From Nitrospirota bacterium (GTDB taxonomy: Bacteria; Nitrospirota; Thermodesulfovibrionia; Thermodesulfovibrionales; UBA6898), in contig QKDO01000006.1 of NCBI GenBank assembly GCA_003252075.1, forward strand, positions 1 through 52,773: a DNA stretch of 52,773 nt, written 5' to 3'. Positions 24,575-33,554 of this stretch are shown piece by piece (position 1 is the stretch's first letter; each line of letters starts with the position of its first letter). A program made the position numbers and the translations under genes. The notes under the pieces are model-generated. The model saw nothing but the letters and a program-made list of their open reading frames with translations, made no database searches and was not told where the DNA came from.

Positions 24575-25549
24575 CTATTTGCAGGCAAGCTCCTTCTTGT
24601 CGTCCTCCCAGAATGGCATGAATGTAAACCATTGTGTCGGGTAGCGGCTTATATATTTCTCCAGTATTGTAATTATTTTCTGCAGATTTGTCTTCAATTC
24701 ATCGGTCACGCCTTCACCGGTCTCCATGTACAGGGGTGTCTCAACAATGATCTCGTACGACTTATATCCGGTTATGGGAATGAACACCGGAAGGACGATG
24801 CTCTCCGATACCTGGGCAAGCTTCACCGGTCCCTTGGGGAACAGCGCCGCATGCCCAAAAAAAGTGACTGCGACGCCGCTGTCAAAGGTAAGTCTATCGC
24901 CCTGAAGCGCCACAACACCGCCCTCTTGGAGAACCCTCAGCAGCTTGAGAGACGAGAATCGTCCGTCCCTGAGCGGCACCTCCTGCACTCCGTCCGCATG
25001 CCGCAGGAAGCTCCGCTGGGATTCCAGGAGCGATGAACTGTCCGGTGAAAAAACCACGTGTATCTTCTTGTCCCTGAGGGTGAGCTTCAGGCTTCCGAGC
25101 TCCCAGTTCCCGAGATGAGTGGCAAGGAGTATGACTCCCTTTCCCGACGACAACGCCCGCTCAAGGTTCTCCACGCCGGTGATCGTGAAGGTATAGCCGT
25201 CAATACGTCTGGGGTCATGGCTCAGGTAGAACAGGTCGATAAGATACCAGGAGTAGTCCCTGAAGACCCCATATGCAAGACAGGCATGCCTGCGTTTCGA
25301 CAGACCGGGTTTTATCTTTGACAGATTTCTTTGGATGGCGCGGTAGTTGTCAGTGTTGCATATAATGAAAACAGCAACCACGATGCGACCCAATCCCCTC
25401 AGAAGCCACACGGGCAGATGCTTTGTAGCGCTCAGAAACCCCCTGATAAGGAGTCTCACCGGAAGCGTATGCTGCGCGCTCCTGAAGACGCTCCGCGCCT
25501 CGGCACGGTTTCCTCTGCGGTGAGTACCTGTTTGATCTGGTGTCTGCAT
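24575..25549 (-). CDS. LpxL/HtrB-like lysophospholipid acyltransferase
   Basis: A 324-residue membrane-associated acyltransferase. T-H-L-G-N-W-E (His 145, Glu 150) is the H-x4-E active site of the lipid A acyltransferase group, and A-L-Q-G-D-R is the second conserved block. A hydrophobic segment near residues 50-64 may anchor it to the inner membrane. It would transfer an acyl chain to a lipid or glycolipid. It leads a minus-strand operon with two radical SAM genes; aryl-polyene-type loci also contain such an acyltransferase, so it may belong functionally with the ACP operon at 9811-15548. The N-terminal 30 residues are variable, and a later start is possible. Confidence 0.88.
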   Translation of the reverse strand: MQTPDQTGTHRRGNRAEARSVFRSAQHTLPVRLLIRGFLSATKHLPVWLLRGLGRIVVAVFIICNTDNYRAIQRNLSKIKPGLSKRRHACLAYGVFRDYSWYLIDLFYLSHDPRRIDGYTFTITGVENLERALSSGKGVILLATHLGNWELGSLKLTLRDKKIHVVFSPDSSSLLESQRSFLRHADGVQEVPLRDGRFSSLKLLRVLQEGGVVALQGDRLTFDSGVAVTFFGHAALFPKGPVKLAQVSESIVLPVFIPITGYKSYEIIVETPLYMETGEGVTDELKTNLQKIITILEKYISRYPTQWFTFMPFWEDDKKELACK

Positions 25550-25597
25550 GACCTGATGTGGATAAAGCCTTCTCTGTTTTTTTATAATACTACCCTA

Positions 25598-26089
25598 ATG
25601 AAGAAGAAATCATCGACCAAAAAGAAGAAACACCTCAGGCCGGGTTGGGATGCGTATTTCATCGCCATAGCAAAGGCTGTGGCAGCGCGTGCGACCTGCC
25701 TCCGGAGAAAATATGGCGCGGTGGTCACCAAAGATAACATCATTGTGAGCACGGGCTACAATGGTGCTGCTTCCGGTGTGACCGACTGTCTCGAAGTAGG
25801 CAAGTGCACGAGGATGGAACTTCAGATCCCCCATGGACAGCGGTACGAGCTCTGCCACAGCGTTCATGCCGAGGCAAATGCGATCATCCGGGCCTCTGCG
25901 GATGAACTCAACAATGCTACCATTTATATTTCGGGGGTTGACGGTGAAGGGAGCGAATGCAGTTCAGGACCCTGCATGATGTGCAAAAGGATGATCCTGA
26001 ATGCCCGCATTGGAAGGGTCGTTTACTCTGATGGGGATGGCGACTATCATGTCACCGACCCCACTGACTGGCTAAAAGAACGAATTTAG
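25598..26089 (+). CDS. Deoxycytidylate (dCMP) deaminase family protein (ComEB-like)
   Basis: A 163-residue zinc deaminase. H-A-E at 90-92 supplies one zinc ligand and the catalytic Glu; P-C-M-M-C at 125-129 supplies the other two. G-Y-N-G-A near 53-57 is the substrate-binding segment of dCMP deaminases. It would convert dCMP to dUMP for thymidylate synthesis. A Lys-rich N-terminus precedes the domain. ATG 25598 is used; the frame is open much further upstream, but that part is the shadow of the divergent acyltransferase. A TATAAT lies at 25583-25588. Confidence 0.9.
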   Translation: MKKKSSTKKKKHLRPGWDAYFIAIAKAVAARATCLRRKYGAVVTKDNIIVSTGYNGAASGVTDCLEVGKCTRMELQIPHGQRYELCHSVHAEANAIIRASADELNNATIYISGVDGEGSECSSGPCMMCKRMILNARIGRVVYSDGDGDYHVTDPTDWLKERI

Positions 26090-26295
26090 TGACCGTGTGC
26101 CGTACCGGAGTCAGAAACAGCTGACCCGCTCGACTGATATGGCCAATCCCACGGCCATCTTTACGACAAAAAAGAGCGTCCTGCCCGATGCCCCTTGCCA
26201 TCACGCCGAAGGGCGAACGCCCTGAAATATGCATCCACTCGCTGAAAGCCGGTGCCGGTCGTTTGCGCGTTAGTCTTTTACTGCACCCATTATCC

Positions 26296-28527
26296 CTATT
26301 CTTCCCGCCATCTTTTCAATAGCCATTTCGCACCCTGCTTGTCGAGAGGCTGGTTGCGGTTGCCGCACTGGGCATCCTGCACGCATGACGGGCAGCCGCT
26401 CTCGCAGGGGCATTCCTCAAGGATCCGCAGCGTTGCTTCCAGCCATTCCGGGATGATATCCAGCGCCCTTCGCGTGAGCCCCACGCCACCTTCATGGCCG
26501 TCGTAGACAAAGATGGCAGGGAGGTTGAAGTCAGGAAACCCGGTATGGCTCAGTCCGCCGATGTCCCCGCGATCGCACAGGGCGAAAAGCGGCAAGCAGG
26601 CGATCGCCGTGTGCTCCACCGCATGGAGCGTGCCGCCCAGATCAAAACCACGGTGCTCGATCTCCCGTTCCGTGTCACGGTCCACCACCGTCCAGAGCCC
26701 CTCGGTCTCGAAGGCATGATCGGGAAGTTCTAACGGAGTCGTGGATATCCATTTTCCATCCGCTACCCGCTTCGTATCGTATCCCATGACCTTCTGGACA
26801 ATCCTGAGGCGGCCCCAATGAACGGTGAGCCTGCCGAACTTTCTCGTTTCGCTCTGTTCGATTATCCGGGTCGTGTCGCCGCTGACCGGCTGCGTATAAT
26901 AATTAAGGTTCACGGCCCTGCATACGGCCTTTTTCTTGGGGATGTCGAGCTCTATCACGCGGTAGTGTTTTCCCCGGTGCAGATAAACAGCTCCGGGGAA
27001 GGCCTCCCTGAATACCCGTGCGCCGCTCAACTCTCCGATGAGCCGCCCGGACTCGCTGACCAGCATGAACCGTTCACCGACCGCCCGTATACCCACATCC
27101 TTCTGCGGCATCTTGACCGTACTGAACCAAATCCCGCTCTTTTTCCCGGGCAAGAGCAGTCCTTCGGAAACAAGCGACGCAATCACGGAAGCAGCCCGCT
27201 GCATATCGAATGACGGTTCATCGTGACGCAGGTTCAGCTCGGCTGCAGCGCAGAGGAGGTGCTTCTTCATGACATATTCGTTGAAAGGGTCTATGACTGC
27301 AGCCTCATGGCTCTTTGCAAAGAACTCCGCAGGGTGCCGCATGAAATACTGATCGAGAGCGTCCTGGATGGCAACAAGGATCACCAGGGATTCAGAGCGC
27401 TCCCTTCCGACGCGTCCGGCACGCTGCCAGGTGCTCGACACCGACCCGGGGTAACCGCAGAGGATGCAGCAGTCGAGACCGCCGATATCCACGCCGAGCT
27501 CAAGGGCGCTTGTCGAGACCACGCCGAGCAACTCACCGCTGAAGAGCCGTGCCTCGATCTCTCTCCGCTCCTCCGGAAGGAACCCTGCCCGGTATGGGCT
27601 GATCTTTTCCCTGAGCTCAGGCGCATAGTTCAGCGCCCATGAATAAATCAGCTCCGTGATCTTGCGTGCCTTGGCAAAGACAATGGTCCTGTTGCCTGCG
27701 CGCATGCTCTGCACAAAAAGTTTCGTCGTAAGGGTATAGGGACTTTCGATCGGACTCATGAAAAAAAATTGCTTTCCGGCAGAAGGAGCGCCGCTCTCAT
27801 CGACTACGCTGAAGGGCAAACCCATGAGGTCCCCGGCAAGCCTTTCAGGGTTCGCAATCGTGGCCGATGCTGAAATGCACTGCGGCGAGGAGCCGTAGTG
27901 CTCGCAGACCCTCCTCAGCCTCCTCAGGACCTGGGCTACATGAGAGCCGAAGACGCCGCGGTAGGTGTGGATCTCGTCTATGACAATGAATTTAAGGCTC
28001 CTGAAGAGTCCTTCCCACTTCCGGTGAAACGGCAGGAAAGCGAGATGAAGCATGTCGGGGTTCGTAAAGATGACATTCGGCAAGTTCTCGCGTATTTCCC
28101 GCCGCCTCTCCCCCGGCGTGTCGCCGTCGTAGACCTCGCCGACCCGGCCGAGGCCCAAGGTTTCAGACAGCCCGTTCAGGTTCTTTACCTGATCCTGCTC
28201 CAGCCCCTTGAGCGGAAAAATGAAGAGTGCATGGGTATTTCCGTCCGCAATGATAGACTCAAGAACCGGGATATGGTAGGCAAGGCTCTTGCCGCTTGCC
28301 GTCGGGGTCATGAGCACGATGTTCTTCCCTGCCCTGATACGTTCAACAGCGTCAGCCTGGTGGCTGTAGAATCTCCGTATCCCTTTATTCTCAAGGACTT
28401 TTCGCAGCCGCTCGTCAAGCTCGAACTCCCGGTACTGCTCTTTCACAGGCCGGATATGTCTCTTCCCGGCGGTCTGGAGCTGCATCTCCCGGTCATTTTC
28501 GAGCAGGTTAACAAGGTCTTGGATCAT
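26296..28527 (-). CDS. MrfA/YprA-like DEAD/DEAH-box helicase with C-terminal zinc-binding DUF1998 domain
   Basis: A 743-residue helicase. T-P-T-A-S-G-K-S (motif I) near residue 77, D-E-I-H (motif II), S-A-S-A-T-I-A (motif III) and Q-R-A-G-R-V-G-R (motif VI) form the two helicase domains. The C-terminal end has C-P-C-E-S-G-C-P-S-C then C-G-N-R-N, a four-Cys zinc site. This layout matches MrfA of Bacillus, a helicase known for repair of mitomycin-type DNA damage. The neighbours give no operon partner; it converges with the dCMP deaminase gene. Confidence 0.9.
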   Translation of the reverse strand: MIQDLVNLLENDREMQLQTAGKRHIRPVKEQYREFELDERLRKVLENKGIRRFYSHQADAVERIRAGKNIVLMTPTASGKSLAYHIPVLESIIADGNTHALFIFPLKGLEQDQVKNLNGLSETLGLGRVGEVYDGDTPGERRREIRENLPNVIFTNPDMLHLAFLPFHRKWEGLFRSLKFIVIDEIHTYRGVFGSHVAQVLRRLRRVCEHYGSSPQCISASATIANPERLAGDLMGLPFSVVDESGAPSAGKQFFFMSPIESPYTLTTKLFVQSMRAGNRTIVFAKARKITELIYSWALNYAPELREKISPYRAGFLPEERREIEARLFSGELLGVVSTSALELGVDIGGLDCCILCGYPGSVSSTWQRAGRVGRERSESLVILVAIQDALDQYFMRHPAEFFAKSHEAAVIDPFNEYVMKKHLLCAAAELNLRHDEPSFDMQRAASVIASLVSEGLLLPGKKSGIWFSTVKMPQKDVGIRAVGERFMLVSESGRLIGELSGARVFREAFPGAVYLHRGKHYRVIELDIPKKKAVCRAVNLNYYTQPVSGDTTRIIEQSETRKFGRLTVHWGRLRIVQKVMGYDTKRVADGKWISTTPLELPDHAFETEGLWTVVDRDTEREIEHRGFDLGGTLHAVEHTAIACLPLFALCDRGDIGGLSHTGFPDFNLPAIFVYDGHEGGVGLTRRALDIIPEWLEATLRILEECPCESGCPSCVQDAQCGNRNQPLDKQGAKWLLKRWREE

Positions 28528-28686
28528 GTCTGATCAATTCTAAATCAAGCGCCCCTTCAGATGCCAACAAACAGCCGGGCCGCCTTCATAGAAACTCCAT
28601 GCCTACTGCTCGTAATTTCATGTCGCAAACGTTGTAGCCTATGTTAGTATAAAAAAGTCACAAGAGACATTGGGGAGGTCAATACC

Positions 28687-29145
28687 ATGAAAAGGATGCT
28701 GATTCTGTCCATACTGTTTGCTTTCGTTCTTAACGCGTCTGCCTTCGCAGTCGGCGGTGATGTCAAATGGTTCTCCTTGAAGGACGGCATGGCAAAGGCA
28801 AAGACCGAGAAGAAACCCGTTATCGTGGATTTCTTCTTCGGGGCAGGGTGTCCGCGCTGTGAGAAACTTGAGAAATTCATCTACAGTGACCCGAAGATCG
28901 CCAAGAAAATCAATGACGATTTCGTCCCGATCTTTATAGACCTGACGAAGCCCATATCAAAAGAGGAAGAAGACCTCGGCAACAGATACGACTACAAGAA
29001 CGACTGCCTCATGCTCTTCCTCGATTACGACATGAATATCCTGAAAGACCCGTCAGGGAAGAAGATGTGCTTTATCGACCACATCGAGCCCGATGTTTTC
29101 ATCAGTTACCTTGAAACGATGAAGGCCCAAATGATGAAAAAATAA
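28687..29145 (+). CDS. Exported thioredoxin-like protein with CPRC active site
   Basis: A 152-residue protein with a cleavable signal (residues 1-21, A-S-A-F-A). The mature part is a thioredoxin fold of the Thioredoxin_7/DUF255-like type, with G-A-G-C-P-R-C (Cys 55 and 58). Two further cysteines occur later (N-D-C-L and K-M-C-F). It probably acts on disulfides in the periplasm. A GGGGAGG lies 8-14 bases before the ATG. A strong terminator follows, and a separate promoter serves the next gene, so it is monocistronic. Confidence 0.88.
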   Translation: MKRMLILSILFAFVLNASAFAVGGDVKWFSLKDGMAKAKTEKKPVIVDFFFGAGCPRCEKLEKFIYSDPKIAKKINDDFVPIFIDLTKPISKEEEDLGNRYDYKNDCLMLFLDYDMNILKDPSGKKMCFIDHIEPDVFISYLETMKAQMMKK

Positions 29146-29299
29146 GGTCGGTCTCACATCCGGGGTCATTTACGCTCATTACCTCAGTTCTATAATCATG
29201 AATAGATCCCCTATCAAACGTACGGTAGGATACGTAGCGGCGTCATGGTTCAACCCTGGAAGGGTTTTAAATACGGAAATGTTAGAACATCCCCTCGGT

Positions 29300-29328
29300 G
29301 TCACAGCTTTTTTCGGCTGTGACTTTTT
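29300..29328 (+). terminator. Rho-independent terminator after the thioredoxin-like gene
   Basis: GTCACAGC (29300-29307) pairs with GCTGTGAC (29316-29323) around an 8-base loop, then five T (29324-29328). It is about 155 bp after the stop codon. Confidence 0.8.
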
Positions 29329-29356
29329 GCATTCAGATATGCCCGTGTCCTATACT
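29327..29356 (+). promoter_or_regulatory. Predicted promoter of the amidohydrolase gene
   Basis: TTGCAT (29327-29332) and TATACT (29351-29356) are 18 bp apart. The -35 shares its first bases with the T-run of the preceding terminator. The -10 region (TATACTAATGCAC) is identical to that of the promoter at 45724-45753. Confidence 0.6.
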
Positions 29357-29382
29357 AATGCACCCTTTTTTGCGAAATATCC

Positions 29383-30192
29383 ATGAGCGGAATAATCGAC
29401 TTCCATACCCATGCATTTCCGGATGCCCTCGCCGAACGGGCTGTGCAGGTCCTCGTTGAGGACGGGCGGAAGATGTACGATGTGAACGCTTACCTGGACG
29501 GCAAGGTCAGTTCACTGCTTTCTTCCATGGACCGCTGCGGGATAGACAAGAGCGTCATCTGCTCCATCGCCACAAAACCATCCCATTTCGAGCCTATTTT
29601 CACATGGTCAAAACAGGTCAGGTCGGACCGTATCATCCCCTTCCCTTCGCTCCACCCTAAGGCAGAAGATGCTCTGGACCAGGTGCGACAGATCAGGGCC
29701 GAGGGCTTCAAGGGCATGAAGTTCCATCCGTACTATCAGGACTTCAGCATTGACGAGGAGCGATTATTTCCTCTCTACCGGCTGCTTGAGCGGGAGGGGT
29801 TGATCGTGGTCGTGCATACGGGCTTTGATCTTGCATTTGAGCGGGTGCGCAGGGCAGATCCGTTAAAGATCATCAGCGTGCTTGACCGATTTCCGGGGCT
29901 AAAACTGGTGACTACCCATCTCGGGTCATGGGAGGACTGGGAAGAGGTCGAAAAACATATTATGGGCAGGAACATCTACATGGAGATATCCTTTTCACTC
30001 GACTGTATGGACCGCGAAACAGCCCGCAGAATCATTCTGAATCACCCAAAGGACCACGTTCTCTTCGGGTCCGACTCCCCCTGGGCAGATCAGGATCAGG
30101 CGATCAGTCTTCTGAAAAGTCTGGCTCTCGGTGAAGAACGGGAAAGCCTCATCCTGAGGGAAAATGCCCTGAAGCTGCTTGCCGCTGTTTGA
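29383..30192 (+). CDS. TIM-barrel amidohydrolase (ACMSD/amidohydrolase-2 family)
   Basis: A 269-residue metal-dependent hydrolase or decarboxylase. D-F-H-T-H (His 8, His 10) gives the first metal ligands. V-V-V-H-T-G and T-T-H-L-G give the others, and L-F-G-S-D-S-P-W ends with the catalytic Asp. Members of this group hydrolyse or decarboxylate small ring compounds such as ACMS or 2,3-dihydroxybenzoate; the substrate here is unknown. It stands alone, with its own promoter. Confidence 0.9.
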   Translation: MSGIIDFHTHAFPDALAERAVQVLVEDGRKMYDVNAYLDGKVSSLLSSMDRCGIDKSVICSIATKPSHFEPIFTWSKQVRSDRIIPFPSLHPKAEDALDQVRQIRAEGFKGMKFHPYYQDFSIDEERLFPLYRLLEREGLIVVVHTGFDLAFERVRRADPLKIISVLDRFPGLKLVTTHLGSWEDWEEVEKHIMGRNIYMEISFSLDCMDRETARRIILNHPKDHVLFGSDSPWADQDQAISLLKSLALGEERESLILRENALKLLAAV

Positions 30193-30225
30193 GCAAGGGA
30201 GCGTCCTCCGGCGTAGAAGCATCCT

Positions 30226-30831
30226 TTAACTCTGTTGAGGTCGCTTAAAGACAAAAACATCTTCACCCGGGAATGCCTGCTGGTCGCTGCCGTACTTCTT
30301 CAGAAAATCTACCCACTCCGCCGATGAGGCGATAAAAAGGTTCTCCTTCATATCCTCACGCCAGACTAATCGCAGTGTGACGCCCTTATTCTTGACAGCA
30401 TCGTTCAGCCATGAGGCGTTGAGGGGGATAACCCTGAGCTCATCTTCGCTGACGATCACCTTGGAAACCGTGTGCATGGGGCTGATATGGAGCGTCCACC
30501 AGAGGCTCATGTCCCCCTGCGGCTCGGCAGCGGTCGTATCGAGGAACACCATGTCATCGACTTTGAAGAACCGTGCAGAGAGCGAGGCAGCATCGGCCTT
30601 GTCGCCGGGAATGATGATCGAATCTTTCGAAAATAGCCAGATCTTGTCTCTCCCTTCTCTGAACGCGCTCTCTTTAAGCATCCACTGACCGTACAGATCC
30701 GGCATTTCCGCAATAAGGTCTTGCGTATAGAATGAGTTAATTGATTGGACCACACACCCGGAGAGCAGCGCAACGAGGCATATGCGTAAAAGGATTGACC
30801 ATACACTCTTTCTCTCAAGCAGTTTCTGCAT
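30226..30831 (-). CDS. Lipoprotein of unknown function
   Basis: A 201-residue protein. A basic start and a hydrophobic stretch lead to L-L-S-G-C (Cys 26), a lipobox, so it is probably a lipoprotein. The mature part has a repeated pattern of short beta-like segments around aromatic residues (L-Y-G-Q-W, L-W-W-T, L-V-W-R) and an acidic surface. I recognise no family. It is convergent with the amidohydrolase gene and divergent from iorA, so it is a lone gene. Confidence 0.7.
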   Translation of the reverse strand: MQKLLERKSVWSILLRICLVALLSGCVVQSINSFYTQDLIAEMPDLYGQWMLKESAFREGRDKIWLFSKDSIIIPGDKADAASLSARFFKVDDMVFLDTTAAEPQGDMSLWWTLHISPMHTVSKVIVSEDELRVIPLNASWLNDAVKNKGVTLRLVWREDMKENLFIASSAEWVDFLKKYGSDQQAFPGEDVFVFKRPQQS

Positions 30832-30931
30832 TCAAACATCCCCTTGTTCGCATCTGGAGAGACCCGAACCATTGCTATTCTAGCACAGCAGAAGAATATG
30901 TAAGACAATGAAATGATTGAAAATAACAGAC

Positions 30932-30940
30932 TGGTATGAT
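30932..30940 (+). promoter_or_regulatory. Extended -10 promoter element upstream of iorA
   Basis: TGG-TATGAT fits an extended -10 (TG-N then a five-of-six match to TATAAT). No good -35 is present at normal spacing; the first ATG of iorA lies 32 bp after it. Confidence 0.4.
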
Positions 30941-30971
30941 AACCTAAAGCTCTTTATCTTACGGTAACCTC

Positions 30972-32798
30972 ATGAAAAATAAGCATAACATCGGAGACAA
31001 CGTACTGCTTTCAGGAAACGAGGCGATTGCCCGCGGAGCTTTTGAGGCAGGGGTGAAGGTCGCGTCAGCATACCCCGGGACACCCTCTACTGAGATCCTC
31101 GAAAATCTCTGTACCTATGAGGGCATTTATGCCGAATGGGCGCCGAACGAGAAAGTAGCGCTCGAAGTAGCGCTGGGAGCCTCCTTTGCCGGTGCGCGCG
31201 CTTTGGCAACCATGAAGCATGTCGGGCTGAACGTTGCTGCAGACCCGCTCTTCACTGCTGCCTACACCGGCGTCAAGGGCGGCCTGGTGATCGTGACTGC
31301 CGACGATCCTGAAATGCACAGTTCCCAGAATGAGCAGGACAACCGCAACTATGCCTATGCGGCAAAGGTTCCCATGCTTGAGCCATCTGACGCCTCAGAA
31401 GCAAAAGAATTCCTCAAGATTGCCTTCAGGATCAGCGAAGAGTTCGATACTCCTGTGCTCCTGAGGACCACCACCAGAGTAGCACACGTGAAAGGCATGG
31501 TCCGCATCGGTATAACAGAAAACTCTTCTGCAACGCTCGGCATCGAAAAGATGCCCGAAAAGTTCGTCATGCTCCCTGCCCATGCGCGCAAGCGCAGGGT
31601 CGAGCTCGAAAAGCGCATGGTCCGTATGCAGGGATTCGCCGAGACCTTCCCGGAAAACCGGGTCGAATGGGGAGACAAACAAAAAGGGTTCGTCACATCG
31701 GGTGTCTCCTACCTTTACGTAAAAGAAGCCTTTCCCGAAGCTTCCGTGCTCAAGCTCGGCATGGCATATCCCTTCCCTGACCGGATGATAAAAGACTTTG
31801 CATTAGAGGTAAAAGACCTCTTCATCGTCGAAGAGCTTGACCCCTTTATCGAAGACCACGTCAGGGCGCTCGGGATCACGTGCCGCGGCAAGGAGCTGAT
31901 CCCCACCATGGGAGAGCTCAATGCGCATATCGTGCGGAGGTCGATCACCGGCAAGGCAGCAGCAGACCTGTTCGCACCTGTCCTCATACCCCTGCGGCCC
32001 CCGAACCTCTGCGCCGGATGTCCGCACCGGGGAATATTCCACGCGATAAGTAAACTCAAGGTCTTTGTTGCCGGCGACATCGGTTGTTATACGCTCGCAG
32101 CGCTCAAACCACTTTCGTCCATGGATTCCTGCGTATGCATGGGGGCGAGCATCGGTACGGCCTTTGGCATGGAAAAGGCACTGGGCAGGGAGGCCATAGG
32201 CAAGATCGTTGCCGTGATCGGCGACTCTACCTTCATGCACTCGGGCATCACGGGGCTGATAAATGTTGTGTACAACCGCGGCTTCTCAACGGTCATCATC
32301 CTTGACAACAGGACAACCGGCATGACCGGCCACCAGCCAAACCCGTCGACCGGCGTGACGCTATGCGGTCAAGAAGGAGCTGCCGTCGACATCGAAGCGC
32401 TCTGCAGAGCTATCGGCGTTCAACACGTGATTACCATAGACCCTCACCAGCATGAGAGCGCCGAAAAGATCCTCAGGCAGGAGATCGAACGGCCGGAGCC
32501 CTCGGTCATCATCACCAAGGCGCCCTGTGCACTGCTGCCCGAGGTAAGAAAGAAAAAAAACAAGAAGCTTTACACGGTACAAGAAAAGACCTGCACCGGG
32601 TGCAGATCATGCCTGAAAATCGGATGCCCTGCCATCGAATGGGTGCCGCTCACGCCGGAAGAAGCTGAACAGATGGGCTATAAGAAGACCCAAAAAGGCC
32701 ATTCCTCTATCAACCCGGTCATGTGCATCGGTTGCGGCCAGTGCGTTCCGCTCTGCAAATTCAAGGCTATCGTCATTGCAGGAGAGGATAATGGCTAA
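30972..32798 (+). CDS. iorA: Indolepyruvate ferredoxin oxidoreductase alpha subunit
   Basis: A 608-residue thiamine-diphosphate enzyme subunit. The N-terminal part is the pyrimidine-binding region (S-A-Y-P-G-T-P-S-T-E). The C-terminal part carries the diphosphate-binding segment (G-D-S-T-F-M-H-S-G and N-R-T-T-G-M-T-G-H-Q). The tail holds two 4Fe-4S motifs, C-T-G-C-R-S-C and C-I-G-C-G-Q-C-V-P-L-C. With IorB it oxidises aryl pyruvates to aryl-acetyl-CoA, reducing ferredoxin; it requires anaerobic metabolism. It leads the aromatic amino acid cluster that continues to 41733. Confidence 0.95.
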   Translation: MKNKHNIGDNVLLSGNEAIARGAFEAGVKVASAYPGTPSTEILENLCTYEGIYAEWAPNEKVALEVALGASFAGARALATMKHVGLNVAADPLFTAAYTGVKGGLVIVTADDPEMHSSQNEQDNRNYAYAAKVPMLEPSDASEAKEFLKIAFRISEEFDTPVLLRTTTRVAHVKGMVRIGITENSSATLGIEKMPEKFVMLPAHARKRRVELEKRMVRMQGFAETFPENRVEWGDKQKGFVTSGVSYLYVKEAFPEASVLKLGMAYPFPDRMIKDFALEVKDLFIVEELDPFIEDHVRALGITCRGKELIPTMGELNAHIVRRSITGKAAADLFAPVLIPLRPPNLCAGCPHRGIFHAISKLKVFVAGDIGCYTLAALKPLSSMDSCVCMGASIGTAFGMEKALGREAIGKIVAVIGDSTFMHSGITGLINVVYNRGFSTVIILDNRTTGMTGHQPNPSTGVTLCGQEGAAVDIEALCRAIGVQHVITIDPHQHESAEKILRQEIERPEPSVIITKAPCALLPEVRKKKNKKLYTVQEKTCTGCRSCLKIGCPAIEWVPLTPEEAEQMGYKKTQKGHSSINPVMCIGCGQCVPLCKFKAIVIAGEDNG

Positions 32799-33405
32799 CA
32801 CGACAAACCTTTTTCTCTGCGGTGTGGGAGGACAGGGAATTCTCCTCGCGAGCGAGGTAATCTCATCCGCCTGCATGAAGACCGGTTTGGATATCAAGCA
32901 AAGCGAGGTGCACGGCATGGCACAGCGCGGTGGTTCCGTGGTCGCGCACCTGCGCTTCGGAGCAAAGGTCTACTCGCCGCTTATAGAGCCTGGGGGAGCT
33001 GATATTGTCGTGTCCTTCGAACTGCTTGAGGCCCTGCGGTATCTCCCGTACATGAACCGGAATACCCGCGTAATCGTCAATACACAGAAGATCCTTCCGG
33101 CACCGGTTGCTACCGGCGTGGAAACGTATCCTTCTGATGTGATCGACCAGCTGAGTCAGCGGGGTATTACCGTCTTTCCCCTGGACGCCTTTGCTGCCGC
33201 CAAGGCCGTGGGCGAGACGAGGGCCGTGAATATGGTGCTCGTCGGTGCCCTTTCCGCACTGCTGTCTTTTGACGAAAAGATATTCCTTGAGGTGATCAGC
33301 GAGCGGATACCCGAGAAGGTCAGGGAAAAGAACATTGCAGCGTTCCTGAAAGGGAAAGAGGCCCTGCAGGACATACTGATGAGCTCAAAACAGACCCGAA
33401 TATAG
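32791..33405 (+). CDS. iorB: Indolepyruvate ferredoxin oxidoreductase beta subunit
   Basis: A 204-residue gamma-type subunit of the 2-oxoacid oxidoreductase family. It has the G-V-G-G-Q-G signature near residues 11-16 and E-V-H-G-M-A-Q-R-G-G, part of the CoA/active-site interface. ATG 32791 overlaps the end of iorA by 8 nt and follows GGAGAGG, so the two subunits are translated together. It completes the two-subunit IOR. Confidence 0.94.
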   Translation: MANTTNLFLCGVGGQGILLASEVISSACMKTGLDIKQSEVHGMAQRGGSVVAHLRFGAKVYSPLIEPGGADIVVSFELLEALRYLPYMNRNTRVIVNTQKILPAPVATGVETYPSDVIDQLSQRGITVFPLDAFAAAKAVGETRAVNMVLVGALSALLSFDEKIFLEVISERIPEKVREKNIAAFLKGKEALQDILMSSKQTRI

Positions 33406-33554
33406 ACGGAAATGGAACGGGCTGGTGAAAAGCGAAGGAAGTATGCGGTCATGGAATTCGGTATGAGGCGTACATTCCGAGTACCCTGCAGTAACGCATT
33501 ACGGAACGACGCGCCATGGGGACTTTTTTTGCGCAGCTGTAAAAGGAGAGAGTC

